Source: Angelakisella sp. (GTDB lineage: Bacteria; Bacillota; Clostridia; Oscillospirales; Ruminococcaceae). Taken from it: a stretch of 23,661 nt of DNA. The notes under the pieces are model-generated. The model ran no database searches. It had not been told where the DNA came from and saw nothing but the letters and a program-made list of their open reading frames with translations. The position numbers were made by a program, and so were the translations under genes. This document shows positions 23,484 to 23,661 of the stretch, piece after piece; within the stretch, counting starts at the first letter, position 1, and the number at the start of each line of letters is the position of its first letter. The stretch covers positions 1 through 23,661 of the forward strand of contig JAHHTR010000026.1 in assembly GCA_020024515.1 (NCBI GenBank), given 5' to 3'.

Positions 23484-23661
23484 ATACCATAAGAGGTTCT
23501 TTTTGTACTGTCCGCACAAATTGGGGCAGTACACTCTTTAGGAGTATGATAATTCAGTGACCCATGTATACGAATATTATTATACCAATTGACATAATCA
23601 AATAATTCTAGAGCAATTTGTAAAAATATTAGCAGTATCCAGAAGCATGAAACCAACCAGT
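23474..23661 (-). CDS. IS3-family transposase OrfB, C-terminal fragment (partial)
   Basis: The C-terminal end of an IS3/IS150-type DDE transposase running off the window edge. The piece ELFDYVNWYNNIRIHGSLNY followed by HTPKE is the conserved end of the integrase core in this family. After PKE the frame runs through the terminal repeat (CTAPICADST) and into the flanking DNA before stopping at 23474, so the last part (about 15 residues) is not original transposase. The residues before IALELF (SCFWILLIF) look atypical, which may mean a frameshift near the edge; too little is visible to decide whether the element is intact. Confidence 0.75.
   Translation of the reverse strand, partial: WLVSCFWILLIFLQIALELFDYVNWYNNIRIHGSLNYHTPKECTAPICADSTKRTSYGMEC
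23504..23661 (-). mobile_element. IS3-family insertion sequence, right end (partial)
   Basis: The end of the element is placed at 23504 because the minus strand finishes in CGGACAGTACA, which read inward is TGTACTGTCCG, a typical IS150-group terminus. A complementary CAGTACA at 23527-23533 makes a subterminal inverted repeat with it. The rest of the element, including its left end and any target duplication, lies outside the window. The element faces the PTS operon and ends about 20 bp from the RAT. Confidence 0.7.

Noticed and set aside
1..23661. CRISPR array, tRNA, rRNA or prophage modules
   Set aside because: No regularly spaced repeats, cloverleaf-like genes with CCA ends, rRNA sequence or phage structural genes were seen.

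Overview
This 23.7-kb window is AT-rich chromosomal DNA from a low-GC Gram-positive bacterium (Bacillota, most likely Clostridia; the exact family cannot be fixed from this window). The signs are strong GGAGG-type ribosome sites, a T-box leader, a FabT/FakB pair, a DivIC-like protein, LicT-type antitermination and NADP-glutamate dehydrogenase. All large genes use TGA as stop, so the code is standard. No rRNA, tRNA or CRISPR array is visible.

Layout. 68-868 (+): a DivIC/FtsB-like division protein and an S1-domain protein, closed by a terminator shared with the convergent genes. 941-3686 (-): an unusually long PRPP-synthetase-like protein, then gdhA with its own promoter and terminator. 3969-5364 (+): a FabT-like MarR regulator with operator-like boxes around its promoter, followed by a DegV/FakB fatty-acid-binding protein. 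5418-7811 (-): a YfhO-type membrane protein, divergent from an orphan PTS IIA-Glc gene (7981-8487, +); a perfect 24-bp palindrome lies between them. 8587-11079 (-): a divergent FtsZ with an N-terminal insertion and a VanY-type D,D-carboxypeptidase, each with a promoter. 11218-11923 (-): the wreck of a sodium-pump decarboxylase beta subunit (three in-frame stops and an internal deletion) next to an intact 47-residue OadG-related small subunit. 12177-13726 (+): an NfeD/SPFH membrane pair. 13761-17573 (+): promoter, Phe-specific T-box and pheST. 17665-18414 (+): cutC.

18530-23483 (-): a PTS operon in the order licT, IIA (crr), ptsI, ptsH, nagE-like IICB. It holds every phosphotransfer step from PEP to sugar. 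Its leader contains a LicT-type RAT sequence whose 3' end overlaps an intrinsic terminator, so the general enzymes EI and HPr appear to be under antiterminator control. The right edge is the end of an IS3-family element that lies about 20 bp upstream of the RAT and may have replaced or altered the promoter.

No wholly novel system is evident. The points most worth a second look are: HPr with the phospho-acceptor His15 but Arg in place of regulatory Ser46; a LicT lacking the last conserved PRD histidine; EI/HPr under RAT control with an IS at the promoter; the FabT-FakB pair with two operator-like boxes; the FtsZ insertion; and the decayed OadB beside an intact small subunit.
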